Part shown: positions 51,989 through 59,352 of the stretch, in pieces | Position numbering within the stretch: position 1 is the stretch's first letter | Layout: every line of letters starts with the position of its first letter | Source of the DNA: Streptomyces gobiensis | GTDB lineage: Bacteria > Actinomycetota > Actinomycetes > Streptomycetales > Streptomycetaceae | Length of the DNA stretch: 64,000 nucleotides | Assembly: GCF_021216675.1 (NCBI RefSeq) | Contig: NZ_CP086120.1 | Location: 5,451,001 to 5,515,000, forward strand | Direction: 5' to 3' | Notes under the pieces: model-generated | Databases searched by the model: none | What the model was told of the DNA's origin: nothing | Seen by the model: only the letters and a program-made list of their open reading frames with translations | Program-made: the position numbers and the translations under genes

Positions 51989-52729
51989 TCAGAAGACCAG
52001 GTTGTAGATTCCGGCCGCGATGAGACCGCCGATGAAGGGCCCTGCCACGGGGATCCAGGAGTAGCTCCACTCGGAGGTCCCCTTCCCGGGGATGCGCACG
52101 ATCTGGTGCGCGATCCGTGGCCCCAGGTCACGGGCGGGGTTGATGGCGTAACCGGTCGGCCCGCCGAGCGAGAGGCCGATCCCGACCACGAGGAACGCGA
52201 TGAGCAGTACCGGAAGTCCAGCGTCACCGATGCCCTCGACATGCCTCCTGCCGCCGACGAACGCCAGAACGGGCAGCACCAGGGCGATGCTGGCGATGAT
52301 CTCGGTGGTGAGGTTCTGCGCCGAGTTGTAGAGCTCCGGCCGGGTCGAGAAGACGCCCAGCGTCTCCATGCGCTTTTCCTCGTCCGCGTTCGCGGCGAAC
52401 TGACCGTAGTAGGCCAGCCAGCAGAGCACGGCTCCGAGGAACGCGCCGATGAGCTCGCCCGCGAAGTACACCGGAACTTGTTCCCACTTCGTGGTGCCCT
52501 CGACCGCGAGCCCGAGTGTGACGGCGGGGTTGATGTGGCCCCCGGACAGCGGTGCGGCCGTATACGCCCCGGCCATGACGCCGAAGCCCCAGCCGAAGGC
52601 GATGACGATCCACCCGCCGGCTCTTGCCTTCGAATGGTGCAGCAGGACCGCGGCCACACAGCCTGTGCCAAAGAGGACGAGGATCCCGGTCCCGATGATT
52701 TCGCCGATGAAGATGTCGCTGTTGGACAT
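51989..52729 (-). CDS. glpF: glycerol facilitator (aquaglyceroporin)
   Basis: A 246-aa MIP-family channel for glycerol. Both half-helix signatures are present: GGHINPAVTLGLA and GYAINPARDLGPR; the Asp after the second NPAR is typical of glycerol channels. Six membrane helices are evident (for example IGTGILVLFGTGCVAAVLL, TEIIASIALVLPVLAFVG). The ATG at 52729 is preceded by TAGGAGCCGCC. First gene of glpFK. The 334 bases upstream should carry the promoter. Confidence 0.95.
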   Translation of the reverse strand: MSNSDIFIGEIIGTGILVLFGTGCVAAVLLHHSKARAGGWIVIAFGWGFGVMAGAYTAAPLSGGHINPAVTLGLAVEGTTKWEQVPVYFAGELIGAFLGAVLCWLAYYGQFAANADEEKRMETLGVFSTRPELYNSAQNLTTEIIASIALVLPVLAFVGGRRHVEGIGDAGLPVLLIAFLVVGIGLSLGGPTGYAINPARDLGPRIAHQIVRIPGKGTSEWSYSWIPVAGPFIGGLIAAGIYNLVF

Positions 52730-53063
52730 GGCGGCTCCTAGTGCGTGCCCTCGCCCTGGGCGACCACCCCGGGCGTCCCTGCGGGTGCGGCTTACCGCGC
52801 CGATGGAGCCGATGGCAGGGAGCTGCCCGCAGCTGGCTGGGCCCCGCCCGGCGTCGGCGACCGGCGTGCGTATCCACCGGTATCGCCCGTGGGGATACGG
52901 CGCGGCTGAGTGGGCCGGCGTGCGGCGATGCCGACTGACATCCGGCAGTGTTCACCGCTGCCCGGGGGCCGTCAAGGACGTATGCGGGGTGTTTTGTCCC
53001 GTCCCGCCGCGCAGCGCATCGTGGCCGGGCACGCCGGGCCGCTCCGGCACCCACCTCGCTGCG
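52730..53063. other. 334-bp gap upstream of glpF, probable promoter region
   Basis: No gene seen. On the minus strand TTGACG (complement of 52970-52975) is followed after about 17 bases by AACACT (complement of 52947-52952), a loose vegetative-type promoter for glpF. No operator palindrome was confidently identified. The other end lies downstream of the thiolase-like gene. Confidence 0.3.
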
Positions 53064-54254
53064 TCAGCGCACCGCCACGACAGCTGAACCATGGCCGAAC
53101 AGCCCCTGATTGGCAGTGATCCCGGCCCGCGCGCCCGGCACCTGCCGCGGACCGGCCTGCCCGCGTAGCTGCCAGGTCAGCTCGCAGACCTGTGCGATGG
53201 ACTGCGCGGGCACCGCCTCACCGAAGGAGGCGAGCCCGCCGCTCGGGTTCACCGGCATCCGGCCACCGAGCGCCGTCGCGCCCTCCCGCAGCAGCTTCGC
53301 ACCCTCCCCGGGCGGTGCCAGTCCCAGATCCTCGTACCACTCCAGCTCCAGCGCGGTGGACAGGTCGTATACCTCCGCGCATGACAGCTCTTCGGGTCCC
53401 AGCCCGGCCTCCTCGTAGGCGGCCCGGGCGATGGCGGACCGAAATCCCCCGGCGGCGGGCTGCACGGCCGCCGCGGAGTCGGTGGCGATGTCCGGCAGAT
53501 CGAGCACGGTCCGCGGATAGCGCGGGGACACCGTCGAGACCGCGCGGATCCGCACCGGATCCCTCACACCCTGCTGGTGGGCGAAGTCCAGGCTGGTCAG
53601 GATCAGCGCGGCCGCACCGTCCGAGGTGGCGCAGATATCCAGCAGCCGTAACGGATCGGCCACCATGGGGGAGCGGGTGACCTCCTCGGCGGTGACTGGC
53701 TTGCGGTAACGGGCATACGGGTTGGCCGCCCCCGCCGCCGCGTTCTTCACCTTCACCTGGGCGAAATCGTCGGCCGTATCGCCGTACAGGGCGATACGGC
53801 GGCGCGCGTAGAGGCCGAAGTAGGCGGGGTTGGTGGCGCCCAGCACCCTGAAGCGCAGCCAGTCCGGGTCATCGGGGCGGTCGCCGCCCGCCGGGGCGAA
53901 GAACCCCTTGGGCGCGGCGTCCGCGCCGACCACCAGCACGGCATCCGCCTGCCCCGCCAGGATCTGCGAACGGGCGGCACCGATGGCCTGCGCGCCGGAG
54001 GCACAAGCCGCGTACACACTGGTGATCCTGGCCCCCTGCCAGCCCAGCGCCCGAGCGAAGGTCGCCCCCGCCACATAGCCCGGATAGCCGCCGCGCACCG
54101 TGTCCGCGCCGACCACCGACTGGATGTCCGCCCACTCAAGACCGGCGTCGGCCAGCGCGTCACGGGCCGCCTTGGTGCCGTACTCGGCAAAGCCACGTCC
54201 CCATTTCCCCCAGGGGTGCATTCCAGCGCCAAGCACCGCCACATCGTCACTCAT
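53064..54254 (-). CDS. thiolase-fold (lipid-transfer/aldolase-like) enzyme
   Basis: A 396-aa thiolase-fold protein. The N-terminal half has the nucleophile region VYAACASGAQAIGAARSQIL, with C84. The C-terminal half ends with GRMPVNPSGGLASFGEAVPA, where the conserved GHP of true thiolases is GEA, and with GITANQGLFGHGSAVV. Loss of that His, and a partner DUF35 gene overlapping by eight bases, fit the thiolase-like aldolases that work with DUF35 proteins (from memory, Ltp2 with ChsH2 in sterol side-chain degradation). True thiolase or lipid-transfer activity remains possible. The substrate is unknown; no other catabolic genes are next to it. Confidence 0.8.
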   Translation of the reverse strand: MSDDVAVLGAGMHPWGKWGRGFAEYGTKAARDALADAGLEWADIQSVVGADTVRGGYPGYVAGATFARALGWQGARITSVYAACASGAQAIGAARSQILAGQADAVLVVGADAAPKGFFAPAGGDRPDDPDWLRFRVLGATNPAYFGLYARRRIALYGDTADDFAQVKVKNAAAGAANPYARYRKPVTAEEVTRSPMVADPLRLLDICATSDGAAALILTSLDFAHQQGVRDPVRIRAVSTVSPRYPRTVLDLPDIATDSAAAVQPAAGGFRSAIARAAYEEAGLGPEELSCAEVYDLSTALELEWYEDLGLAPPGEGAKLLREGATALGGRMPVNPSGGLASFGEAVPAQSIAQVCELTWQLRGQAGPRQVPGARAGITANQGLFGHGSAVVAVR

Positions 54255-54717
54255 GCCCGCCCTCCGGTCCCGCCACGGGCTTCCAGTGCCAGGTCATCCA
54301 GATGTGTTCGGCATCCTCATTCAGTACGCCGGGCACCAGCTCCACCGTCATCCCCACGGCCAGATCGTCCACCGTCACCCCGGGCGCGGCCTGGCCCAGC
54401 ACCACCATCCGCTCCGCCGCCAGCTCCGCGGCGACCAGCGTGTACGGCTCCCACTCCCGGTCCGGGCCGGAGACATACGGTGGCGGCGGGCGGTACCGCG
54501 CATCGGTGTACGACCAGACGGTGCCGTGCCGGGACAGCGGCACCTCCACCAGTTCGGTGCCCGCGCAGCCGGGGTTGCGGCAGAAGGCGTCCTCGCGCGG
54601 GAAGAAGACCGCGGAACACTCCCGGCACCGGGTGCCCAGCAAACGGAACTCCGCCGGACCGCCGCCGGACGGGTCGGTGAACCAGCCTTCTACCACCGGT
54701 GTACGGATGCGCGACAC
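54247..54717 (-). CDS. zinc-ribbon OB-fold (DUF35) protein
   Basis: A 156-aa protein with the DUF35 layout: an N-terminal zinc ribbon with Cys pairs (GTRCRECSAVFFPRED, then FCRNPGCAG) and a C-terminal OB-like barrel (GTVWSYTDARYRPPPPYVSG, then TLVAAELAAERMVVLG). DUF35 proteins form complexes with thiolase-fold enzymes and may position acyl-CoA substrates. Overlap of eight bases with the thiolase-like gene supports such a pair. ATG 54717. Confidence 0.88.
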   Translation of the reverse strand: MSRIRTPVVEGWFTDPSGGGPAEFRLLGTRCRECSAVFFPREDAFCRNPGCAGTELVEVPLSRHGTVWSYTDARYRPPPPYVSGPDREWEPYTLVAAELAAERMVVLGQAAPGVTVDDLAVGMTVELVPGVLNEDAEHIWMTWHWKPVAGPEGGHE

Positions 54718-54887
54718 GGCCCCTCCCGCACGGACTCAGACAGCAGAACTGATGGAGCGTCAGGAGTGTGTCACGCGTGCGCCACCGAGGGAATGGCGAA
54801 ACGCAGAGAGGCGTTGTGTGTTCCAGATGGGTGACGCGTGCCAGGCGGCTGAACCATCTCGGCCCGATCGGCGTCCCCTGCGGCAGA

Positions 54888-54926
54888 CGGCGGCACAGGA
54901 CCCACGGGGGTGGCCCTGTGCCGCCG
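54888..54926 (-). terminator. 12-bp perfect hairpin behind the Excalibur gene
   Basis: CGGCGGCACAGG (54888-54899) pairs with CCTGTGCCGCCG (54915-54926) around a 15-base loop, 31 bases after the stop of the minus-strand Excalibur gene. Confidence 0.75.
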
Positions 54927-54957
54927 CCGCGTCAGCCGGTCTCGTACCCGTCAGGAG

Positions 54958-55398
54958 CTACTGGCTGGCACGCCGTCGGCGTGCGGCGATCAGCACGCCG
55001 CCGCCGGCCAGAAGCACGGCGGCACCGGCACCAGCAAGGTATGGAGTGGCGCTGTCACCACCGGTCTCAGCGAGCTCGGTCTCAGCGTCCTTGCCCGGCG
55101 CCGGGGCGGTGTCCTTGGCATCCCCCGCGTCCTCGGTGTCCTTGGTGTCTTCGGTGCCCTTGGCCGGGACGAAGCCCTTGGGCGGGCTGTCGCAGCCGAT
55201 ACCGTCCCTGTCGCGGTCCAGATGCGCGCCGTAGTGCTCATCGCCCTTGGGGATGTGGGAGTGCCCGTGGTCGTAGGCCTCAGTGCAGTTCTTGAACGGG
55301 TGGACGTCCCCGTGGGCGTGCGCGGCGGAGGGCAGCGCGGTAAGCGCGGCAATGGCGACGACGACGGTCGCACACGCGCGGGGCAGAGACGGGGCCAT
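54958..55398 (-). CDS. Excalibur-domain surface protein with LAETG sorting signal
   Basis: A 146-aa wall protein. A signal peptide (TVVVAIAALTALPSAAHAHG) is followed by an Excalibur calcium-binding-like domain (FKNCTEAYDHGHSHIPKGDE, then HLDRDRDGIGCD) with two Cys and the DxDxDG acidic loop. A Thr/Asp/Lys linker precedes the sorting signal LAETG, a hydrophobic helix (LAGAGAAVLLAGGGVLIAA) and a positive tail (RRRRASQ). LAxTG is the form used by class E sortases, so the sortase at 13617-14546 is the likely anchoring enzyme. Upstream, GTAGTTAAACCGCGG and GTAGTTACCGCGG form a direct repeat. Confidence 0.88.
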   Translation of the reverse strand: MAPSLPRACATVVVAIAALTALPSAAHAHGDVHPFKNCTEAYDHGHSHIPKGDEHYGAHLDRDRDGIGCDSPPKGFVPAKGTEDTKDTEDAGDAKDTAPAPGKDAETELAETGGDSATPYLAGAGAAVLLAGGGVLIAARRRRASQ

Positions 55399-55417
55399 GA
55401 AGTTCTTTCTGTGCTCT

Positions 55418-55446
55418 GTAGTTAAACCGCGGCGTAGTTACCGCGG
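55418..55446. repeat. direct repeat GTAGTTA(AA)CCGCGG upstream of the Excalibur gene
   Basis: GTAGTTAAACCGCGG (55418-55432) and GTAGTTACCGCGG (55434-55446) lie 20-48 bases before the start of the Excalibur gene. They could be a binding site for a regulator. The rest of the 55399-55659 gap holds no gene. Confidence 0.45.
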
Positions 55447-55659
55447 CGTTCTGCCGCAGCCCCGGCACACAGGTGTGCTCGGGCTGATAGACGCGGGGAG
55501 CGGCGGAGCGAGCATGGCACAGCGGGCGTGGTGGGCATAGCGGCTCAAGTGGCCTTTGAGAGGCGCGAATTAATCAGCGCGCGCCCCGCTGCCCCGCGAA
55601 GGCCAGCAGCCGACGACGGGGTTCTCCATCGCCGGCACACCTTTCGTGGCTTTGGACTC

Positions 55660-56502
55660 TTACTCCTTGCCGCAGACGGAACGCCTTTCGACAGGGAAGT
55701 CGAAGTAGGTGTCAGGGTAGGGCTCAGGCTGGTAGGTGTAGTGCCACCACTCGTATGCGTAGTTGACGAAGCCGACTGCTTCAAGCTCGTCCTTCAGGAG
55801 CAGCCGATTCTGCCGCTGCTCTCCCTGAACGCGCTTGTCGAGCGTGTGAGATCTTGAATCGAAGCAGTCGAAGGAAGTCCCCATGTCGAGGGAGTTGTCC
55901 GGGAACCGCTTCTCCTGAGCGGCGTAACATGGCACCAGCGGCTCCCCGGGCACATACGGGCGGGTTGGCGTGGCAGGGAGTTTCACCAGAGTGAGGTCGA
56001 CCGTGCTACCGCGGCTGTGTCCCGATCGCTCGGCGATGTAGCCGTCCTCGAAGAGTCGGCTCTTGTCGACCTGCGGATAGAACTCCTGCTTCATCCGCAG
56101 GTCATGCATGTCCTTCGCCCAGCTCACGAAGTGGTCCACAGCCCGCTGCGGCCGGTAGCAGTCGTATACCTTCAGGGAGTACCCCTTCCTGACGAATGTC
56201 CGCTGGGCCTTCTTCAGCGCCTTGGCGGCCGGTCTGGTGAGAACGCACATCGGCCTGCTGTAGCCGTCGACCGGATCGCCGATGAAGTTGTGTGCCGTGA
56301 AGTACCGGATGTCCTGGAGGATTGTCTTGTCGACGTCGCTGAGTGCGACGAATTCCGGTGGTGCCTTGGGCTCGGACTTGGCGACGGCGATCGGGGCCGT
56401 GAGCGCTGTATTGGACAGAGCTGTGAGGGACAGAGCTGTCGCGGCGGCTCCAATGTGGAGGCGGCGGGGCATGGAGCGCGGTGAGGCGGCATGAAAAGGC
56501 AT
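55660..56502 (-). CDS. secreted D-Ala-D-Ala dipeptidase-like protein (VanX family)
   Basis: A 280-aa exported metallopeptidase of family M15D. A signal peptide (residues about 12-40) precedes the catalytic core. Zinc ligands are visible: H162 and D169 in SGHSRGSTVDLTL, and H254 with catalytic E251 in YEWWHYTYQ. The Arg-rich segment VYDCYRPQRAVDHF fits VanX substrate recognition. AAGGAG lies six bases before ATG 56502, and the ORF's upstream codons are part of that ribosome site. There is no vanH, vanA or vanS/R in the window, and an exported form acts on the wall rather than on cytoplasmic precursors. Resistance is therefore not implied. The GH31 gene ends 41 bases upstream on the same strand. 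Confidence 0.85.
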   Translation of the reverse strand: MPFHAASPRSMPRRLHIGAAATALSLTALSNTALTAPIAVAKSEPKAPPEFVALSDVDKTILQDIRYFTAHNFIGDPVDGYSRPMCVLTRPAAKALKKAQRTFVRKGYSLKVYDCYRPQRAVDHFVSWAKDMHDLRMKQEFYPQVDKSRLFEDGYIAERSGHSRGSTVDLTLVKLPATPTRPYVPGEPLVPCYAAQEKRFPDNSLDMGTSFDCFDSRSHTLDKRVQGEQRQNRLLLKDELEAVGFVNYAYEWWHYTYQPEPYPDTYFDFPVERRSVCGKE

Positions 56503-56543
56503 GTCCAACTCCTTTACCATGGCGCAGGAACCGCCACGCTGGA

Positions 56544-58859
56544 TTACGCTCTCACGCCCCGCACCCGCACCGGACAGCCCACCGGCCCGCCGCCCTCCCG
56601 TGTCACCACCGGCTCACCGCCCAGCAGCCGCACGAGGAACCGCTCGACTTCCCCCTGAGCCCAGCCGTCACCCGCGTCGGCCACCATGATCCCGCTCCCG
56701 GTGCGCCCCGGCGGCGGCGCCCATACGTCCAGCTCAACCCCGCCGTCCGTGCCCGTCACCGGAATGACCGAGCCCGCACGCGCCAGCACCGGGATCCGGG
56801 ACAGCGGAGCCGCCACGGTCACCTCGTCCGGCCCGTCGTATGCCACACCGGTCGCCGTGTCGTACCACCGGCCCCTCGGCAGCCGTACCGAACGCCGCAC
56901 CGCCCCCTGCTCCAGCACCGGCGCCACCAGCAGGGCATCGCCGAGCAGAAAGGCGTCATCGCAGTCGCGCAGCGCCCGGTCCGCCGGACTGTGCCACCAC
57001 AGCGGCCGCACATAGGGCGCGCCGGTGCGGTGCGCCAGCTGGGCCAGGGTGGAGAAATACGGCAGCAGCCGTTCCCGTTCGGCCATCGCCGACCGGGCGC
57101 AGTCCAGCGTCTGCTTCCCGAACTCCCATGGCTCCCGCCGCCCAGCGGAGACCGCCGTACGCGTACGGAACAGCGGCAGATACGCGCCCAGCTGGAACCA
57201 GCGCAGATACAGCTCCGCCGACGGTGACCCGGTGAGCCCGCCGATGTCCGGCCCCGAGTACGGCACCCCGCACAGCCCGAGACCCAGCACCAGTGCCAGT
57301 GAGGCCCGCAGCCCCGGCCAGCCGGTGGCGACATCGCCCGACCCGGTACCGCCGTAACGCTGCATCCCCGCCCAGCCGGAGCGGGAGAAGAGGAACGGCC
57401 GCTCCAGCGGACGCAGCTCCCGCAGCGCCTCGTACCCCGCCCGTGCCATCATCAGGGCGTATACGTTGTGCGCCTCCCGGTGATCGCCCCCGCGCCCCTC
57501 CAGGGCGTGCCGGGCCGAGCGCGGCAGCGACGGATCGCCGAACGCGGCGAAGGACACCGGCTCGTTCATGTCGTGCCACGCCCCGGCGAACCCCCGCGCC
57601 AGCCGCTCCGCACACAGCCCGCCCCACCACTTGCGCGCCCGTGGATCGGAGAAGTCCGGGAAGACCGACTCACCCGGCCACCCCATCCCACGCACCACCC
57701 GGCCATCCGGCCCCCGTACGAACGCGTCCGCCTCGAGCCCGCTGTCGTACACGCGCTCGCCCGGTTCCGCCTTCACCGCCGGGCCGACTACGGAGACCAG
57801 CCGCACCCCCTCCGCGCGCAGCTCGTTCGCCACCGCTGACCGATCGTGGCCGGTCCCCAGATGCAGCCCCCGCAGCGGCAGCCTCCGCTCCCGGTACCCC
57901 GCCGCGATCCCCCGCACCTCCCGCTCACCGTCGCCGGCCCCGCACGCGTGCTGGTATCCAAGCGCCCAGCGCGGCGGCACCGCGGGCGGCCCGGTCAGCG
58001 CCGTCCACCTTTGCAGCGCCCGGGCGGGCGGCCCAGGCAGCACCCAGTAACGCAGCGGCCCACCCGACATCCGCAGTTCGCAACGCCCAGGGCGGTCATG
58101 CCCGGAGCCTGCCCCCTCGGCGCCCTCACGCAAGGTCACCCGGCCGTCCCACGAGTTGTCGTGGAAGAGCAGATGCGTCCCCGCGTCCGCGACCACCAAC
58201 TGCACCGGCATCGTGATGTAAAGCGGGTCCTGTCCCGGCTCATACGGCCCCGGGTCGGTGTTCCACAGCCGATAGCTGCCGTCCCGCAGCCGGGGGCCGG
58301 CCGTCCGGCCGCCGAGCCCGAAGAACCTGCCGTCCGCCGCCACTTCGGAACGCTGCACCCAGCGCGCGCCCTGACCGCCGCACCCACCAGGCTCAGCCAC
58401 CGGCTCCCACCAGCGCGGCGGCAGATCCCGCCGCAGCAGCACCCCGCCGGGTGTGCGCACCTCCACCGCACCATGCCGGGTGACTATCACCAGCACCCGC
58501 TCGGACACGACCCGCCAGCCGCGGTTCTTGTCCGGCTCCAACGCCGCCCGCGCATCCACCGGCGGGCACGCACCCGCCAGCGCGTACGAGGGCTCAGGCT
58601 TCGCACCGTCCCAGCCGAGGAAGACCGCACCACCCACCGCCACCCGCACCCGCAGCGAGGAGCGCGCGAACCGCACCACACCACCACCGGGCGCGGGCTC
58701 GGCCCCCCGCACCGTCCCCGGCACCCGCGCCCGCTCCGGACCCCGGCGGGGGAGCGCCACCGCGTCCGCCCGCTGCCGCCGCCACGCCGACCGTACGGTG
58801 CGCAGCCCACGCGCCGTACCGACCAACCTCACCGACCGCCCCAGGCCACGTGCGTACAT
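56544..58859 (-). CDS. glycoside hydrolase family 31 (alpha-glucosidase/xylosidase-type)
   Basis: A 771-aa cytoplasmic glycosidase. The catalytic nucleophile D430 is in AGAWHDMNEPVSFAAFGDP. The acid/base Asp lies in the family segment FLFSRSGWAGMQRYGGTGSG, followed by DVATGW. The N-terminal 300 residues are beta-rich as in GH31 (GGRTAGPRLRDGSYRLWNTD; HLLFHDNSWDGRV) and the C-terminal 120 are beta-domains (PVLARAGSVIPVTG). The start is ATG 58859 (MYARGLGRSV); the ORF continues to 58895. Unusually Arg-rich N-terminus. The sugar specificity (glucose or xylose) cannot be read off. Diverges from the acetoacetyl-CoA synthetase gene across the tandem repeat. Confidence 0.85.
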   Translation of the reverse strand: MYARGLGRSVRLVGTARGLRTVRSAWRRQRADAVALPRRGPERARVPGTVRGAEPAPGGGVVRFARSSLRVRVAVGGAVFLGWDGAKPEPSYALAGACPPVDARAALEPDKNRGWRVVSERVLVIVTRHGAVEVRTPGGVLLRRDLPPRWWEPVAEPGGCGGQGARWVQRSEVAADGRFFGLGGRTAGPRLRDGSYRLWNTDPGPYEPGQDPLYITMPVQLVVADAGTHLLFHDNSWDGRVTLREGAEGAGSGHDRPGRCELRMSGGPLRYWVLPGPPARALQRWTALTGPPAVPPRWALGYQHACGAGDGEREVRGIAAGYRERRLPLRGLHLGTGHDRSAVANELRAEGVRLVSVVGPAVKAEPGERVYDSGLEADAFVRGPDGRVVRGMGWPGESVFPDFSDPRARKWWGGLCAERLARGFAGAWHDMNEPVSFAAFGDPSLPRSARHALEGRGGDHREAHNVYALMMARAGYEALRELRPLERPFLFSRSGWAGMQRYGGTGSGDVATGWPGLRASLALVLGLGLCGVPYSGPDIGGLTGSPSAELYLRWFQLGAYLPLFRTRTAVSAGRREPWEFGKQTLDCARSAMAERERLLPYFSTLAQLAHRTGAPYVRPLWWHSPADRALRDCDDAFLLGDALLVAPVLEQGAVRRSVRLPRGRWYDTATGVAYDGPDEVTVAAPLSRIPVLARAGSVIPVTGTDGGVELDVWAPPPGRTGSGIMVADAGDGWAQGEVERFLVRLLGGEPVVTREGGGPVGCPVRVRGVRA

Positions 58860-58970
58860 GCTGCTCAGCCTGCCACCGCCGACACCCCGCGACACCGCCG
58901 TTCAACCGCCGTTCACCCAGGCCGCCCCCGTCGTTGCAGCACATCAACAACACCCCCTTACGGAACGCCC

Positions 58971-59269
58971 ACCCTGGTGCCGAGGGGCCCGTCCACGCTG
59001 GGAGGCGTTCCGACACAGAGCCCCCGACCCTGGTGTCGGGGACGATGCTGCGGTCTTCCGGGGGGCGACCCCCGTACCCCCGGCCGGACGTGGCGCCCGT
59101 CCACGTGGGACGTGTCCCGACACAGAACCCCCCACCCTGGTGCCCGGGACGATGCTGCGGTCTTCCGGGGGGCGACCCCCGTACCCCCAGCCGGACGTGT
59201 CGCCCGTCCACGTGGGACGTGTCCCGACACAGAACCCCCCCACCCTGGTGCCCGGGACGATCACATGGC
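58971..59269. repeat. 107-bp tandem repeat, two full and two partial copies
   Basis: The unit begins ACCCTGGTGCCCGGGACG and ends CGTGTCCCGACACAGAACCC. Full copies start at 59027 and 59134 (period 107-108). A shortened copy starting at 58971 lacks about 50 central bases, and a truncated one starts at 59242. Within each unit are a GGGGG-CGA-CCCCC hairpin and CCACGTGGGACGTG. The array fills most of the 493-bp divergent gap (58860-59352) between the GH31 and acetoacetyl-CoA synthetase genes. Confidence 0.85.
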
Positions 59270-59352
59270 ATCGTCCTGCACAGCCGCCGCGTCACGCGCA
59301 CACCCCGCTCGTGCGCGGAGAACGCACACGACGCGTACAGCCGGGAGCCGCC

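Noticed and set aside
55660..56502. Glycopeptide resistance gene vanX
   Set aside because: The family residues match, but a signal peptide is present and no vanH, vanA or vanRS gene is nearby.
58971..59269. CRISPR array
   Set aside because: Units of 107 bp are contiguous with no unique spacers; no cas genes were seen.
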